A stretch of DNA of 64,000 nt from Hahellaceae bacterium (lineage in GTDB: Bacteria > Pseudomonadota > Gammaproteobacteria > Pseudomonadales > Oleiphilaceae): contig JADGDV010000001.1 of the NCBI GenBank assembly GCA_016744695.1, forward strand, positions 124,001 to 188,000. The letters run 5' to 3'. Positions 20,996 to 30,956 of the stretch are shown here, piece after piece. Every line of letters starts with the position of its first letter. Position 1 is the first letter of the stretch. A model generated the notes under the pieces. The model saw only the letters and a list, made by a program, of their open reading frames with translations. It was not told the DNA's origin and did not search any database. Position numbers and translations under genes: made by a program.

Positions 20996-21706
20996 TTATT
21001 TCAACAATCTATTTTCAATGCTCAAACGGGTTAAGACAATACAAATTAAAATGCCACTCAAATAGTAAGTGATATCTCCCAGCGTAATAATGCCAACCGC
21101 AAAGTTGGCTAAATGGTTCATGGCACTCAGTTGTTGAATAAATAACTCGGCAGAGCCACTAAAATACGTCGCGAAAACAGTGGCTAAATATTGAGAAAAT
21201 AATAAAGCATAAGAAACCATGGCAGCAATAATTTGGTTTCGAGTCCATGATGAAGCCATCATACCAATGGCAATAAATAAGGCCCCTTCAAGCCAAATGC
21301 CCAAATAACCCGCAAAAATAGTCATTAGGTCTGGGTTCCCAAAATACTCAATAACACCGTAATAAACAAAAGTAACCAATATTAAAATAGAGAAGAACGC
21401 TAAAACGCCTAAATATTTACCTAAAACAATAGAGGTATTCGTCAGTGGCGAAGTCATAAGAAACTCTATTGTTCCCGTTGATTTCTCCTCAGAAAACATC
21501 TTCATGGTCATCAGCGGCACGATAAAAATAAACATAAACTCCATTACATGAAAAATATCTCTTAAAGATACCTCCTTGTTCTGATCAATGATCATAAAAA
21601 AGAATACGTTTAATATTGAAACCGTAAGGATAAGGAGCATATAGGCAACGGGAGACTTGAAATAACTCATCAACTCTTTTTTTGCGATGAAATAGGTTTT
21701 ATTCAT
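20996..21706 (-). CDS. ABC transporter permease (GldF-like)
   Basis: ELMSYFKSPVAYMLL, MKMFSEEKSTGTIEFLMTSPLTNTSIVLGKYLG. Confidence 0.88.
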   Translation of the reverse strand: MNKTYFIAKKELMSYFKSPVAYMLLILTVSILNVFFFMIIDQNKEVSLRDIFHVMEFMFIFIVPLMTMKMFSEEKSTGTIEFLMTSPLTNTSIVLGKYLGVLAFFSILILVTFVYYGVIEYFGNPDLMTIFAGYLGIWLEGALFIAIGMMASSWTRNQIIAAMVSYALLFSQYLATVFATYFSGSAELFIQQLSAMNHLANFAVGIITLGDITYYLSGILICIVLTRLSIENRLLK

Positions 21707-22463
21707 TGATATTCACTGTTTGTTCACAATGCTCTGGTTCGCAGTGGTAGCGCAAAAAAACATCTTCTAGCGTTATTAAATTAGATTCATCTGGGCTATG
21801 AGATTTCAAAAGTGAGTCAAGTGATTCATCTACAATGATTTCACCTGATTTAATCATCAACACACGTTGAGCTATCTGTTCAATTTCAGACAGTATATGC
21901 GTACTAATAATAACCGTTCGCTGATTATTTAGGTTTTTTATCAGGTTTCGTAATTGAAGGTTTTGTATTGGATCAAGACCACTTGTAGGTTCATCTAAAA
22001 TAAGAATTTTAGGCTCGTGAATAATCGCCTGAGCAATACCTACCCTTTGCTTGTACCCTTTAGATAGCGTTGCAATCGTCTTATTAACAACCCCTTCAAG
22101 CTGGCACTCTTCTAATACATTATTTAATCGGTCACGACGTTTTTGTGAAGGCACACCTTTAATTTCTGCTGCAAATTTCAGGTAGTCTTTAACCGTCATA
22201 TTCATATAGAGTGGCGGGGTTTCAGGCAAATAACCAATTTTTTGACGCACCGCTAAAGAGTGCTTACTAACGTCATCACCATCAATTAAAACAGTACCGG
22301 ATGATGCGGGGAGATAAGACGTAAGAATACGCATTAATGTGGTTTTTCCTGCGCCATTTTGACCCAGAAAACCTACAATTTCACCTTTCTTTATGTCAAA
22401 GGATACACCGTTCAAGGCCTGAAAATTGCCAAAGTGCTTTGTTATATTTTTAGTGGTAATCAA
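21699..22463 (-). CDS. ABC transporter ATP-binding protein (GldA-like); probable TTG start inside the ORF-track model
   Basis: GFLGQNGAGKTTLMRIL, TLSKGYKQRVGIAQAIIHEPKILILDEPTSGLDP; homology begins at LITTKNITKHFG. Confidence 0.88.
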   Translation of the reverse strand: MITTKNITKHFGNFQALNGVSFDIKKGEIVGFLGQNGAGKTTLMRILTSYLPASSGTVLIDGDDVSKHSLAVRQKIGYLPETPPLYMNMTVKDYLKFAAEIKGVPSQKRRDRLNNVLEECQLEGVVNKTIATLSKGYKQRVGIAQAIIHEPKILILDEPTSGLDPIQNLQLRNLIKNLNNQRTVIISTHILSEIEQIAQRVLMIKSGEIIVDESLDSLLKSHSPDESNLITLEDVFLRYHCEPEHCEQTVNINE

Positions 22464-22637
22464 ACTATAAAGCCAACATAAGTTATCGATAAGGTGAATA
22501 CATGTTGACATCGGAGGTACTAAATAGATAGCCCTCATATTGAGCCTGCTCAAAACTGGCGAAAAACAAACCTATAAAACAAATTTTAAAAAGAACCAAC
22601 CATTAAACATAGCTAGTTCTTCAAAAGATAAATATGC

Positions 22638-23750
22638 TTAACTCAATGTCATCAATGATTCTTTCGTATACGGTTTTATTTCATCTAATGCATTGTCTTG
22701 TACTTTATGCAGCCATTCTGGGTCTACTAACAAAGCCCGACCTACAGCCACTAAATCAAATTCGCCCTTGTTCATTCTGTCAACGAGGCTGTCGATACCT
22801 GTTGGGTTTGCAGTACTTCTCATATCGAAATTACCATCCCCTACAAAATCACCATCAAGACCTACACTGCCGACGGTCATTGTTGGTTTGCCTGTCAATT
22901 CTTTCGTCCATCCTGCTAGGTTCAATTTAGAGTTTTCAAACTCAGGATCCCAGAATCGACGCGTACTCGCATGAAATATATCAACACCCGCTTCACTTAG
23001 AGGCATTAAAAACGCTTTTAACTCCTCAGGTGTTTGCGCTAATTTTGCATTGTAATCTTGCTGCTTCCACTGAGAAAAGCGGAATACAATAGAGAACGTT
23101 TCGCCTACTGCGGCGCGTACGGCTTTAACCACTTCAACGCCAAATCGCACTCTGTTTTCAAGCGAGCCGCCGTACTCATCATCACGTTGATTAGTCCCTT
23201 CCCAAAAGAACTGATCAATCAGATAACCATGAGCACCATGAATCTCAACCCCATCAAAACCACAGTTTTTAGCATTGAGTGCGGCTTGAGCAAATGCTTC
23301 AATAACTTCGTTTATATCTTCTTTGCTCATTGCAACGCCGGTTTCTTTACCGGGTTTAAATAAACCAGATGGACTGTAACCAGGCACGTCTTTATCTGGC
23401 CCAACGCCTGCTTTACGTACGGCGCCGACATGCCAGATTTGTGGGATTATCTTTCCCCCACCCGCATGTACTTCGTCTACAACATTTTTCCAGCCTGCCA
23501 GTGCTTTTTCGCCATGCATAGCAGGCACTCTTTCATAGCCATTAGATGCTTTATGTGGAATGGTCGTGCCTTCGGTAATAATCAGCCCAACACCCGCTTC
23601 GGCGCGTCTTCGGTAGTAGTCTGCCACATGAGGGCCGGGAATATAATCAGGCGAGAAGGTACGAGTCATCGGCGCCATTGCCACTCGATTTTTTAACGTT
23701 AACGACTTATTAGTAAAGGGCGAAAAAAGTACACCTAATGGATTATTCAT
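22638..23750 (-). CDS. NADH:flavin oxidoreductase (old yellow enzyme family)
   Basis: FSPFTNKSLTLKNRVAMAPMTR, GFDGVEIHGAHGYLIDQFFW, NQRDDEYGGSLENRVRF. Confidence 0.94.
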   Translation of the reverse strand: MNNPLGVLFSPFTNKSLTLKNRVAMAPMTRTFSPDYIPGPHVADYYRRRAEAGVGLIITEGTTIPHKASNGYERVPAMHGEKALAGWKNVVDEVHAGGGKIIPQIWHVGAVRKAGVGPDKDVPGYSPSGLFKPGKETGVAMSKEDINEVIEAFAQAALNAKNCGFDGVEIHGAHGYLIDQFFWEGTNQRDDEYGGSLENRVRFGVEVVKAVRAAVGETFSIVFRFSQWKQQDYNAKLAQTPEELKAFLMPLSEAGVDIFHASTRRFWDPEFENSKLNLAGWTKELTGKPTMTVGSVGLDGDFVGDGNFDMRSTANPTGIDSLVDRMNKGEFDLVAVGRALLVDPEWLHKVQDNALDEIKPYTKESLMTLS

Positions 23751-23888
23751 TCAAAACTCCGGCAATTTATGAATCGCTACGTTAATTCAGTCAGAAGCTT
23801 AGTGAAGTTTTATAACAACATACTCACTAAGGTCTATCGTTTACAATATTAATGAGTTTACTGACCACCAAACAATAAATCGAATTGA

Positions 23889-23935
23889 TTATATTTATAG
23901 AGCTATTAATAATATTAATAGCTCTATAAATATAA
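23889..23935. repeat. 47-bp AT-rich perfect palindrome (23-bp arms, 1-nt centre)
   Basis: ttatatttatagagctattaata-a-tattaatagctctataaatataa. Confidence 0.92.
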
Positions 23936-24042
23936 CGATGCAGAAGTCTAAGACTGATAAAAGTAACTTGATATAGCCACTTGTACTTATCTCTATGTCT
24001 ATATTGATCGCCAAGCGGGCATGCCGTTCATATTAATCTACT

Positions 24043-24684
24043 TTATTTCTTTAACAGCCAAACCATCTCAGTTGCTACGACTTTACCTTTCAAGCCTCCT
24101 TCAACATCACTACTCTCAACGAGTTGTAAGTCAAAAGTAGAGTCATAATGACGTTTTACTTCTTCTCTGCTAATAGAAAACGGAGGCCCAGGCATAAGGC
24201 TTTGATCATAGTCATAGCAGATCATCAGCTTAGGTGCTGCAGAGGTGATGTTGATCAAGTGTGCGGTATATTTAGCACGCATATCTTCAGGTAATGCAAC
24301 CAATGCTGCTCGATCATAAACCGCATCCACGGTTTCAATTATATTGGCTGTTAAATCAAAAAAATCACCTACAAATATATCTATGTTTTCTCCATGATAA
24401 CGCCGTATCGAACCTATATCTGAAATCGTAGGTTTAATGCTAAGCTCATCAAATAATTCGTTAACAGCAAACTCACTTAACTCTGCTCCACTAACGTGAC
24501 ACCCTTGATTCAGCAACCACGCTATATCTCGAGTCTTGCCACATAGAGGCAAAAACACACGACGACCTTCTACCAAATTCAATTTATGAAAATGCTTAAC
24601 AAGCTGAGTATTTGTTTGCCCCTCATGAAAGGCAATCTCACCTAACTCCCACCTCTGATGCCAAAACGACGCGTCCATAGCCAC
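24043..24684 (-). CDS. tpm: Thiopurine S-methyltransferase family protein
   Basis: FWHQRWELGEIAFHEGQTNTQLVKHFHKL, VFLPLCGKTRDIAWLLNQGCHVSGAELSE. Confidence 0.93.
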   Translation of the reverse strand: MAMDASFWHQRWELGEIAFHEGQTNTQLVKHFHKLNLVEGRRVFLPLCGKTRDIAWLLNQGCHVSGAELSEFAVNELFDELSIKPTISDIGSIRRYHGENIDIFVGDFFDLTANIIETVDAVYDRAALVALPEDMRAKYTAHLINITSAAPKLMICYDYDQSLMPGPPFSISREEVKRHYDSTFDLQLVESSDVEGGLKGKVVATEMVWLLKK

Positions 24685-24802
24685 TTCTCAATAGTTAAAT
24701 ATAATAATCATATATCAAAATTAAAAAGGTCGCATTATACATGCGGTTTAATGCATACTTTGACCTTAGTCGGGCGCTAAACACTATAAATATGAGATCA
24801 AA

Positions 24803-25270
24803 ATGACCCCTGGAATCATTACAGCCAAGAAGAATAAAGTTCCCCATAAGGTGCATGAGTACCATCATGATGAATCAGCTGAATCCTATGGGCTCGAAGC
24901 CGCTGAGAAAATGGGTGTGCCAGAGGACAGGGTTTTCAAAACCTTGGTGGTATCGCTCGATAGTAAAGAGCTAGCGGTAGGTGTAATTCCTGTTTCATCA
25001 ATGCTGAGTATGAAACTCATCGCAAAGGCTGTTGGTGCAAAAAAAGCGGTCATGGCAGACAAGTCTGATGTTGAGCGTTCAACAGGGTATGTTCTAGGAG
25101 GCGTAAGTCCACTTGGGCAAAAGAGACGACTTAGAACCATCATTGATTCATCCGCCAAGAATTATTCTACTGTTTACGTTAGCGCTGGCCGCAGGGGATT
25201 AGAAATAGAATTGAGTCCTGATGATTTATCAGCATTAACTCGTGGGATCATTACTGAGATATGTCAGTAA
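24803..25270 (+). CDS. ybaK: Cys-tRNA(Pro) deacylase YbaK
   Basis: Short YbaK/EbsC domain; VFKTLVVSL, RSTGYVLGGVSPLGQKRRL, SAGRRGLEIELSPDDL. Confidence 0.92.
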   Translation: MTPGIITAKKNKVPHKVHEYHHDESAESYGLEAAEKMGVPEDRVFKTLVVSLDSKELAVGVIPVSSMLSMKLIAKAVGAKKAVMADKSDVERSTGYVLGGVSPLGQKRRLRTIIDSSAKNYSTVYVSAGRRGLEIELSPDDLSALTRGIITEICQ

Positions 25271-25292
25271 GCCAAGCCCTACTCACTTGTTA

Positions 25293-26036
25293 CTAACGTA
25301 GGTATTTGTTCCGTATATTTTCATAAGTGCCATCTACTTTCATCTGATCCAGTGCCGCTTGCAGTTTTTTTGCGTTAGATGGATCACTATTTATATTGAT
25401 GGCCAAGTAATATTCATATCTGTCATCAAGAACGGTTACTTTTTCTAAATCTTTAAATGTTCTATCAAGTTGTTGCATAGAAAAAGCAGCCTCTAGCTCC
25501 AATGCTGAAACTAAATCAATTCGGTTTAGTAATAGTTTTTTCCAGTTTTGATCGATAGAGCTAACCATATCGACCTTAAACCCCTGTTTTTGCAAGTATT
25601 CTGAAGAAGCGAACTCATATACCCCGCCTACCGTATACTTTTTAGCATCGCTTAAGTTTGTTGCTTTAATATCATTTCTAGACGCTAGCTTCCAAAGCCA
25701 AATCGTACGTTGTGCCAGTGGCCCCACCCATTGAAATTTCTTTTCGCGTTCATCTGATCGCGTCATGCTAAAAACCATTACGTCATCCTGATTTTCAAGG
25801 AAATTATATGCTCTGGCCCAAGGTATCAAAGAAATATCATTTTTTATTGTAAGGTCTGTTCGGTTAAACATTTCCCGAACAATTTCTGAACAGAAACCAA
25901 CAGCAACGCCTTTTTTATTACCATAGTTGTAAGGGGGCATTTGCTCTGTAAACACCTTATAATTATCAGCCTTAACCGTCATAGACACGCTTAAAAACAT
26001 TATAACTATGGCAAAGATGTGCGATTGAATACGCAT
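25293..26036 (-). CDS. Periplasmic substrate-binding protein (SBP_bac_3-like), no adjacent permease
   Basis: Signal peptide; EQMPPYNYGNKKGVAVGFCSEIVREMF. Confidence 0.82.
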   Translation of the reverse strand: MRIQSHIFAIVIMFLSVSMTVKADNYKVFTEQMPPYNYGNKKGVAVGFCSEIVREMFNRTDLTIKNDISLIPWARAYNFLENQDDVMVFSMTRSDEREKKFQWVGPLAQRTIWLWKLASRNDIKATNLSDAKKYTVGGVYEFASSEYLQKQGFKVDMVSSIDQNWKKLLLNRIDLVSALELEAAFSMQQLDRTFKDLEKVTVLDDRYEYYLAININSDPSNAKKLQAALDQMKVDGTYENIRNKYLR

Positions 26037-26405
26037 AAATTTTGTAATGTAACGATCTCTCTATATTATTTAAAATATTAACGATCACTTGTTTGTTTTT
26101 AAGTATAGTCCTAATTTCACATATTGAATGTATACGTCTTAATTAGGCTAGAGTAAACATAAAAAACACTTATGATGCTTTCCATTTACAAAGCCAATAA
26201 AGCAAACCCATTAACAAAGTTTTCATTTCAGTAACGTTAGTAATGGCCTTTATTACAGTGAACCCTTCTATCGTTGAGGAGATGTCTAGAGAGACAGCAC
26301 TGGATAATAATATCCGGAAATTGATAGCTGGCAGAATAAACGGGGTATTTGAAGACCCCAATGTATTAATGATGGAAGCCAAAAAGTTAGGCGTAGATGA
26401 CCAAG

Positions 26406-27119
26406 TTAATATGGGGAAGTACGTCTTGAAGTATTGGAAATAGAGGCGACCTCTTCAGGTGTTAAATGTCGCCATTGCCCGATTTCAAGGTCTAAAGCCA
26501 CATCACCAATTTGCTGCCGATGCAAATTAACAACCCGGTTACCCACCGCCCTAAGCATCCTTTTCACCTGATGAAACCGACCTTCTGTAATCGTTAAAAG
26601 CACATTTTTTTCACTAACAATTTCAACCTTCGCGGGACGTGTGAGTGATTCAACACCTTGCAACTGAACCCCCTTCTCAAGTTTAAATATTGCTTCAGCT
26701 GATATGGGGTCACGCAAACCCACACGATAAACTTTTTCGCACTGTTTTTTTGGATGGATAATATCGTAAGACCAACGGCCATCATCAGTCGCTAAAACAA
26801 GTCCGGTAGTATCCACATCTAAACGCCCTACCACATGTAGGTCAAATGCTCTATCTACCTCAATATAACGAAATATAGACGGGTAACCCTCATCAACATT
26901 TGAGCAGATCGTATTCAAAGGTTTGTGAAGCATAATATAACGAGAAGGCCGAGGTGTAAGAACACGCGCACCAATAGTCACGCAATTGTTTTCGTGCACC
27001 TGAGTGGCTTCGTTTTTAAACACTTTTCCATCTACCCTAACCTGCCCTTCTCGTACAAGTATGATGGCTTCTGGCCGTATTATATCGGTGCTTTTACATA
27101 TAAATTTATCGAGACGCAT
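26406..27119 (-). CDS. rsuA: 16S rRNA pseudouridine synthase (RsuA family)
   Basis: S4-like N-terminus MRLDKFICKSTD, VGRLDVDTTGLVLATDDG, EGRFHQVKRMLRAVGNRV. Confidence 0.9.
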   Translation of the reverse strand: MRLDKFICKSTDIIRPEAIILVREGQVRVDGKVFKNEATQVHENNCVTIGARVLTPRPSRYIMLHKPLNTICSNVDEGYPSIFRYIEVDRAFDLHVVGRLDVDTTGLVLATDDGRWSYDIIHPKKQCEKVYRVGLRDPISAEAIFKLEKGVQLQGVESLTRPAKVEIVSEKNVLLTITEGRFHQVKRMLRAVGNRVVNLHRQQIGDVALDLEIGQWRHLTPEEVASISNTSRRTSPY

Positions 27120-27125
27120 AGCAGA

Positions 27126-27431
27126 CTAGAATTTTATTTTACCAATGAGAATATCTTTAAACATAACCCAGTCTCCCATCAAACTGTAAATAGGATACGT
27201 AAATGTAGCGGGCCTGTTTTTTTCAAACAAATAATGCCCTACCCAAGCAAAGCCATAACCTATTACCGGCACAAAGAAAAACAACGACCATCGCGCAGAA
27301 AACGCAATATAAAGAACTAACAATACGACGATAACAGATCCAAAAAAATGTAGCCGACGGCACGTCTGGTTCTCATGCTGGCTCAGATAAAAAGGATAAA
27401 ATTCAGAGAAATTTTTATACTCTTTTGCCAT
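27126..27431 (-). CDS. DUF962 / Mpo1-like membrane protein
   Basis: FYPFYLSQHENQTCRRLHFFGSVIVV, AWVGHYLFEKNRPATFTYPIYSLMGDWVMF. Confidence 0.88.
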   Translation of the reverse strand: MAKEYKNFSEFYPFYLSQHENQTCRRLHFFGSVIVVLLVLYIAFSARWSLFFFVPVIGYGFAWVGHYLFEKNRPATFTYPIYSLMGDWVMFKDILIGKIKF

Positions 27432-27518
27432 AACTTACTACTCACCATTAAAATTTAAATCATATTTATTTTGCATTAAATATATCACAGATAAATATTT
27501 CAACCATCTATGGTTTTT

Positions 27519-27998
27519 CTATCTAATATACCTTTGTAGATGTTTTATCACTAATGCCAAAACCGCAAATAGAAAGATTTTAAAATTAACTTCTGATGCT
27601 TTATGTATGTTTAGAAAAAATGGGCTTTGTGTCGCTTCCTCACCTTGTTGTTGCATCACTAAAATCTCGGGGATGAAATAGAATGAAAAAAGCAGCCCTG
27701 TAGATATAATAAAAAGCGCTGCAATCCCCGACAAAATATCTCGCTCGCCCTTTATCAATCTATAGCCCTCGTAAATAACAACGACCAATGCAGTCAACGA
27801 GGCGGCATAAGATAGCCTCACAAAGTTCTCTGTCATTATCAAGCCTTCTTGAAAGTGACTTAATACAGGCTCGCCAAAAATATCCTCGGTATTGAAAATA
27901 ACTGGCGCCACAACCGCTCCCGCAAAAAGGGAGGCCCCCATAACCACAGCTAAGAAGATAAGATAAAGCATGGTAAATATTCTAAATGTTTTTGACAT
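27519..27998 (-). CDS. DUF4149-like membrane protein
   Basis: Four predicted hydrophobic segments; ASLFAGAVVAPVIFNTE. Confidence 0.65.
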   Translation of the reverse strand: MSKTFRIFTMLYLIFLAVVMGASLFAGAVVAPVIFNTEDIFGEPVLSHFQEGLIMTENFVRLSYAASLTALVVVIYEGYRLIKGERDILSGIAALFIISTGLLFSFYFIPEILVMQQQGEEATQSPFFLNIHKASEVNFKIFLFAVLALVIKHLQRYIR

Positions 27999-28096
27999 CG
28001 TAACCTCATAGATTGATGGGGCCAGAATAACATTTCGATATTTTGATTGGAATGTAAAGAAAGATTAGTTAAGCGCTGGGGCGTGCTGAGCAGTAA

Positions 28097-28127
28097 ATTC
28101 AAGCATAGCAACAAGCTATGCTTGAAT
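28097..28127 (-). terminator. Hairpin at 3' end of VOC gene
   Basis: attcaagcatagc / gctatgcttgaat, 13-bp perfect stem, 5-nt loop, immediately after the stop; short T run. Confidence 0.6.
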
Positions 28128-28135
28128 AGGCAGTA

Positions 28136-28507
28136 TTAACCAAAGTAATTAAAAGCGATTTTGTTGCCATCTAAATCACGAAAGTAAGCACCATAAAAAA
28201 CGTCAGGAATACGCTGCCCTGGTTCACCTTCACAGGTTGCACCTAAAGCGATTGCCTTATGATACAGTTCATCACACATTTCTTTTGAACCCGGAGCAAT
28301 AGCCAGCATATTGCCGTTACCACAATGTTGCACTTCTTCGTCATACGGAATACAAATAGAAAGCATGGGCTCTTTCATACTTTTACCAATGAATATAATG
28401 CGATCCATTTTCATCAGGGTTTTCGCGCCAATGGGTGCTAGCAGCTCATTATAGAAGGCTTCTGATTTTTCTAAATCGGTTACACCGATCGTTGCATAGC
28501 TAAGCAT
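28136..28507 (-). CDS. VOC/glyoxalase family protein
   Basis: YATIGVTDLEKSEAFYNELLAPIGAK, YGAYFRDLDGNKIAFNYFG. Confidence 0.9.
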   Translation of the reverse strand: MLSYATIGVTDLEKSEAFYNELLAPIGAKTLMKMDRIIFIGKSMKEPMLSICIPYDEEVQHCGNGNMLAIAPGSKEMCDELYHKAIALGATCEGEPGQRIPDVFYGAYFRDLDGNKIAFNYFG

Positions 28508-28663
28508 CTTAATTCCTTTTTTAATATGAGTGTGGTTTATATAACATGCATGTTTGACTACAACAGCTTAGTTAAATCATGTCAATATGCTTTCTTACTC
28601 ATCAGTAACCTTATACGAAATACAGGTTTTATCTCCATAGTAATTGCTTTAGGAATTACACGC

Positions 28664-29275
28664 TCAGCCTGAGCCTCTAGCTTTAGGTAATGACAAGCCC
28701 CATTTCATTGCAGCAAAACGCGCAACAATTGCCGCACTGGCCGAAATAATAATTTGCAGCGGCTCGCCTAAGCCTAAATAGTGCGTAAGCAACATGGTCG
28801 CGCCACCTATAATCGCAGCCGAGGCATAAAAATCGGTTCTTAGTACCATCGGTATTTCTCGCAACAACAGATCTCGAATTACACCACCCCCTGTTGCCGT
28901 CATGGCACTAATCATTAACACTCCAACCCAACCTAAACCATGATCAATCGCTTTAGACGCACCAATGGCAGCAAATACCCCAAGACCCAGCGCATCAGCA
29001 ATTCTTACCCATTCAAAATGTCGTTCCACTCGATTAGAGAAAAAGAACACAACTAGCCCAGCACTTAAACAGGTTAATAAATAAGTCTCATTAATGAATG
29101 CCGCTGGCGGATTAACGCCAAGCAGTAAATCTCTCATAATCCCCCCACCCACTCCAGTGGCCACCGACAGCACCATTATTCCCAATATATCGAGCTTATA
29201 TTTTGCTGCATCAAAACCACCTGAAAGTGCAAAAACAAATACACCAAACAGATCAAAACAGACTAGCCAATCCAT
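28664..29275 (-). CDS. Trimeric intracellular cation channel family (UPF0126/YicG-like)
   Basis: Two repeats: GVGGGIMRDLLLG and ATGGGVIRDLLLREIP. Confidence 0.92.
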   Translation of the reverse strand: MDWLVCFDLFGVFVFALSGGFDAAKYKLDILGIMVLSVATGVGGGIMRDLLLGVNPPAAFINETYLLTCLSAGLVVFFFSNRVERHFEWVRIADALGLGVFAAIGASKAIDHGLGWVGVLMISAMTATGGGVIRDLLLREIPMVLRTDFYASAAIIGGATMLLTHYLGLGEPLQIIISASAAIVARFAAMKWGLSLPKARGSG

Positions 29276-29351
29276 AAAGAACCTTTATTTACCATCATAA
29301 TGAACATACTATTACTTTTACGATTATAAACGTCAGCTTAGGCAATGAAGA

Positions 29352-29903
29352 ATGATTAATACAGTTCAAGCACTTAATAACCAATTACAGAGCACCGTTA
29401 AAAACTGGGTGAATGAAGTATCTCTAGCACAGGAGAGCGGATCATCTATTGATAAGCTAAAGATGTCGGCGGCACTTAAACTGCTGACCCAGTTTGTTGG
29501 GAAATCTATTCCTTTTGCCTCACGTAATGGCTTCAAAGTTATTGATTATAGGCCTGGCTACGTTAAAGCTTACATCCCATTCAAACCGAATAAAAACCAC
29601 TTTAATGCAATGTACGCAGGGGCGTTATTTACAGTGGCGGAATTACCTGGAGGCATTATCTCAGTTTTGAGTTTTGATGATCGCTTCTTCCCTATTTTAA
29701 AAGACCTCAAAATAGAGTTCATTAAAATGGCGAAAACCGATGTAACCGTTGAGTTTGAAATATCGGAGAACAAACTTAAACAGTTAGAAAGTAATACGAT
29801 TAAAGAGGGCCGATGCGCTTTTGTATTGGAAGGCGAAATCAAAAATATGTCAGGCGAAGTGGTTGCGAAAAGTTATGCTAACTACCAAGTTCGGTTACGC
29901 TAG
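29352..29903 (+). CDS. DUF4442 / hotdog-fold thioesterase-like protein
   Basis: YVKAYIPFKPNKNHFNAMYAGALFTVAELPGG hotdog-like core. Confidence 0.78.
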   Translation: MINTVQALNNQLQSTVKNWVNEVSLAQESGSSIDKLKMSAALKLLTQFVGKSIPFASRNGFKVIDYRPGYVKAYIPFKPNKNHFNAMYAGALFTVAELPGGIISVLSFDDRFFPILKDLKIEFIKMAKTDVTVEFEISENKLKQLESNTIKEGRCAFVLEGEIKNMSGEVVAKSYANYQVRLR

Positions 29904-29943
29904 AATTTTAAGTTCCGCATTCAACATTTAAAGAACGGAACCA

Positions 29944-30324
29944 ATGAATAATATGACTGATAATATTGAGTTTATTTATAATCAGAATTATTTACTAACA
30001 AAGATATCCGACACTTAAATCAATGTTGAACGGGCTCAAGACATACTTGAGAAAATTAGCCAGGAGTGTTCAAGATTACAATGTAATAAAGTTTTCTTGG
30101 ATGAAAGATCCGTGAATGTACGCGAAGTTCACACACATGAGATTATGAAATTAAGTCATAACATAAAACAAATGGGGCTTAATAAAATTCATATAGCTTT
30201 CTGGAGTCAAGACCACCTTATCAATAAAGACTCAAACCTACTGAGTGCATTTACGTTTAATACAGAGTATGTGATTAAGCATTTCTCAGATAAAGAACAA
30301 GCGATGAATTGGCTAAAAAGCTAG
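29944..30324 (+). pseudogene. Small STAS/SpoIIAA-like gene interrupted by in-frame TAA at 30016-30018
   Basis: ATG at 29944 gives MNNMTDNIEFIYNQNYLLTKISDT*, then same-frame INVERAQDILEKISQECSRLQCNKVFLDERSVNVREVHTHEIMKL...EQAMNWLKS to 30324. Confidence 0.7.
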
Positions 30325-30390
30325 CGCTAATAATGTGTTATGCCACCATTTAAAACAATAAAGTAAAGCTAATTCAGAGGATCAAGTACT

Positions 30391-30939
30391 CTATCCCCTT
30401 GATCCCTTCAGTAACTCCGCCACAATCACTTTCAATAAGAACGTCTCTCTTTCAATCGAAAGCCCTTTCTTATCGCTATTAGCAATCACCTCTTCGTTAT
30501 GAGCAATGGCCACATGAATATTCATCCATATCGGCGTCATACCATTACTCACTTCATGAGACTCAAAGCTCGTCTCACCTAATGCGTCATCAATATCACA
30601 CACATAGCAATGTGAGATCATATGAATAATATCCGCATCAGATTTATACCACGGGCGATACTCATCATAGCGTGCAAAGGCTTTTACATTGCGTATGCCT
30701 TGCGCCCCCGTCTCTTCCTGTAGCTCACGAATCAGGCCTGTAACTTCATCCTCCCCCTCGTCAATGCCACCACCAGGCAAGCTATAGTCGTGATAGCGCT
30801 GTGTATATAAAAGTAAAATATCCTCATCTTTAATCACAATGCCACGTGCAGCGTGGCGCTCAATGACCGTAAGCTCACTAGCTAAAGAAATATCGTCAGG
30901 AGACACATCAGGGTGAAAAGCCGTTTTTAAAAGTCGCAT
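30391..30939 (-). CDS. NUDIX hydrolase
   Basis: GGGIDEGEDEVTGLIRELQEETGAQ Nudix box. Confidence 0.93.
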   Translation of the reverse strand: MRLLKTAFHPDVSPDDISLASELTVIERHAARGIVIKDEDILLLYTQRYHDYSLPGGGIDEGEDEVTGLIRELQEETGAQGIRNVKAFARYDEYRPWYKSDADIIHMISHCYVCDIDDALGETSFESHEVSNGMTPIWMNIHVAIAHNEEVIANSDKKGLSIERETFLLKVIVAELLKGSRG

Positions 30940-30956
30940 AAATTTAAACCTACGAG

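Noticed and set aside
26243-26443. 66-aa + strand ORF overlapping the rsuA 3' end
   Set aside because: No family recognised, converges into rsuA; could be real but support is too weak to list as a CDS.
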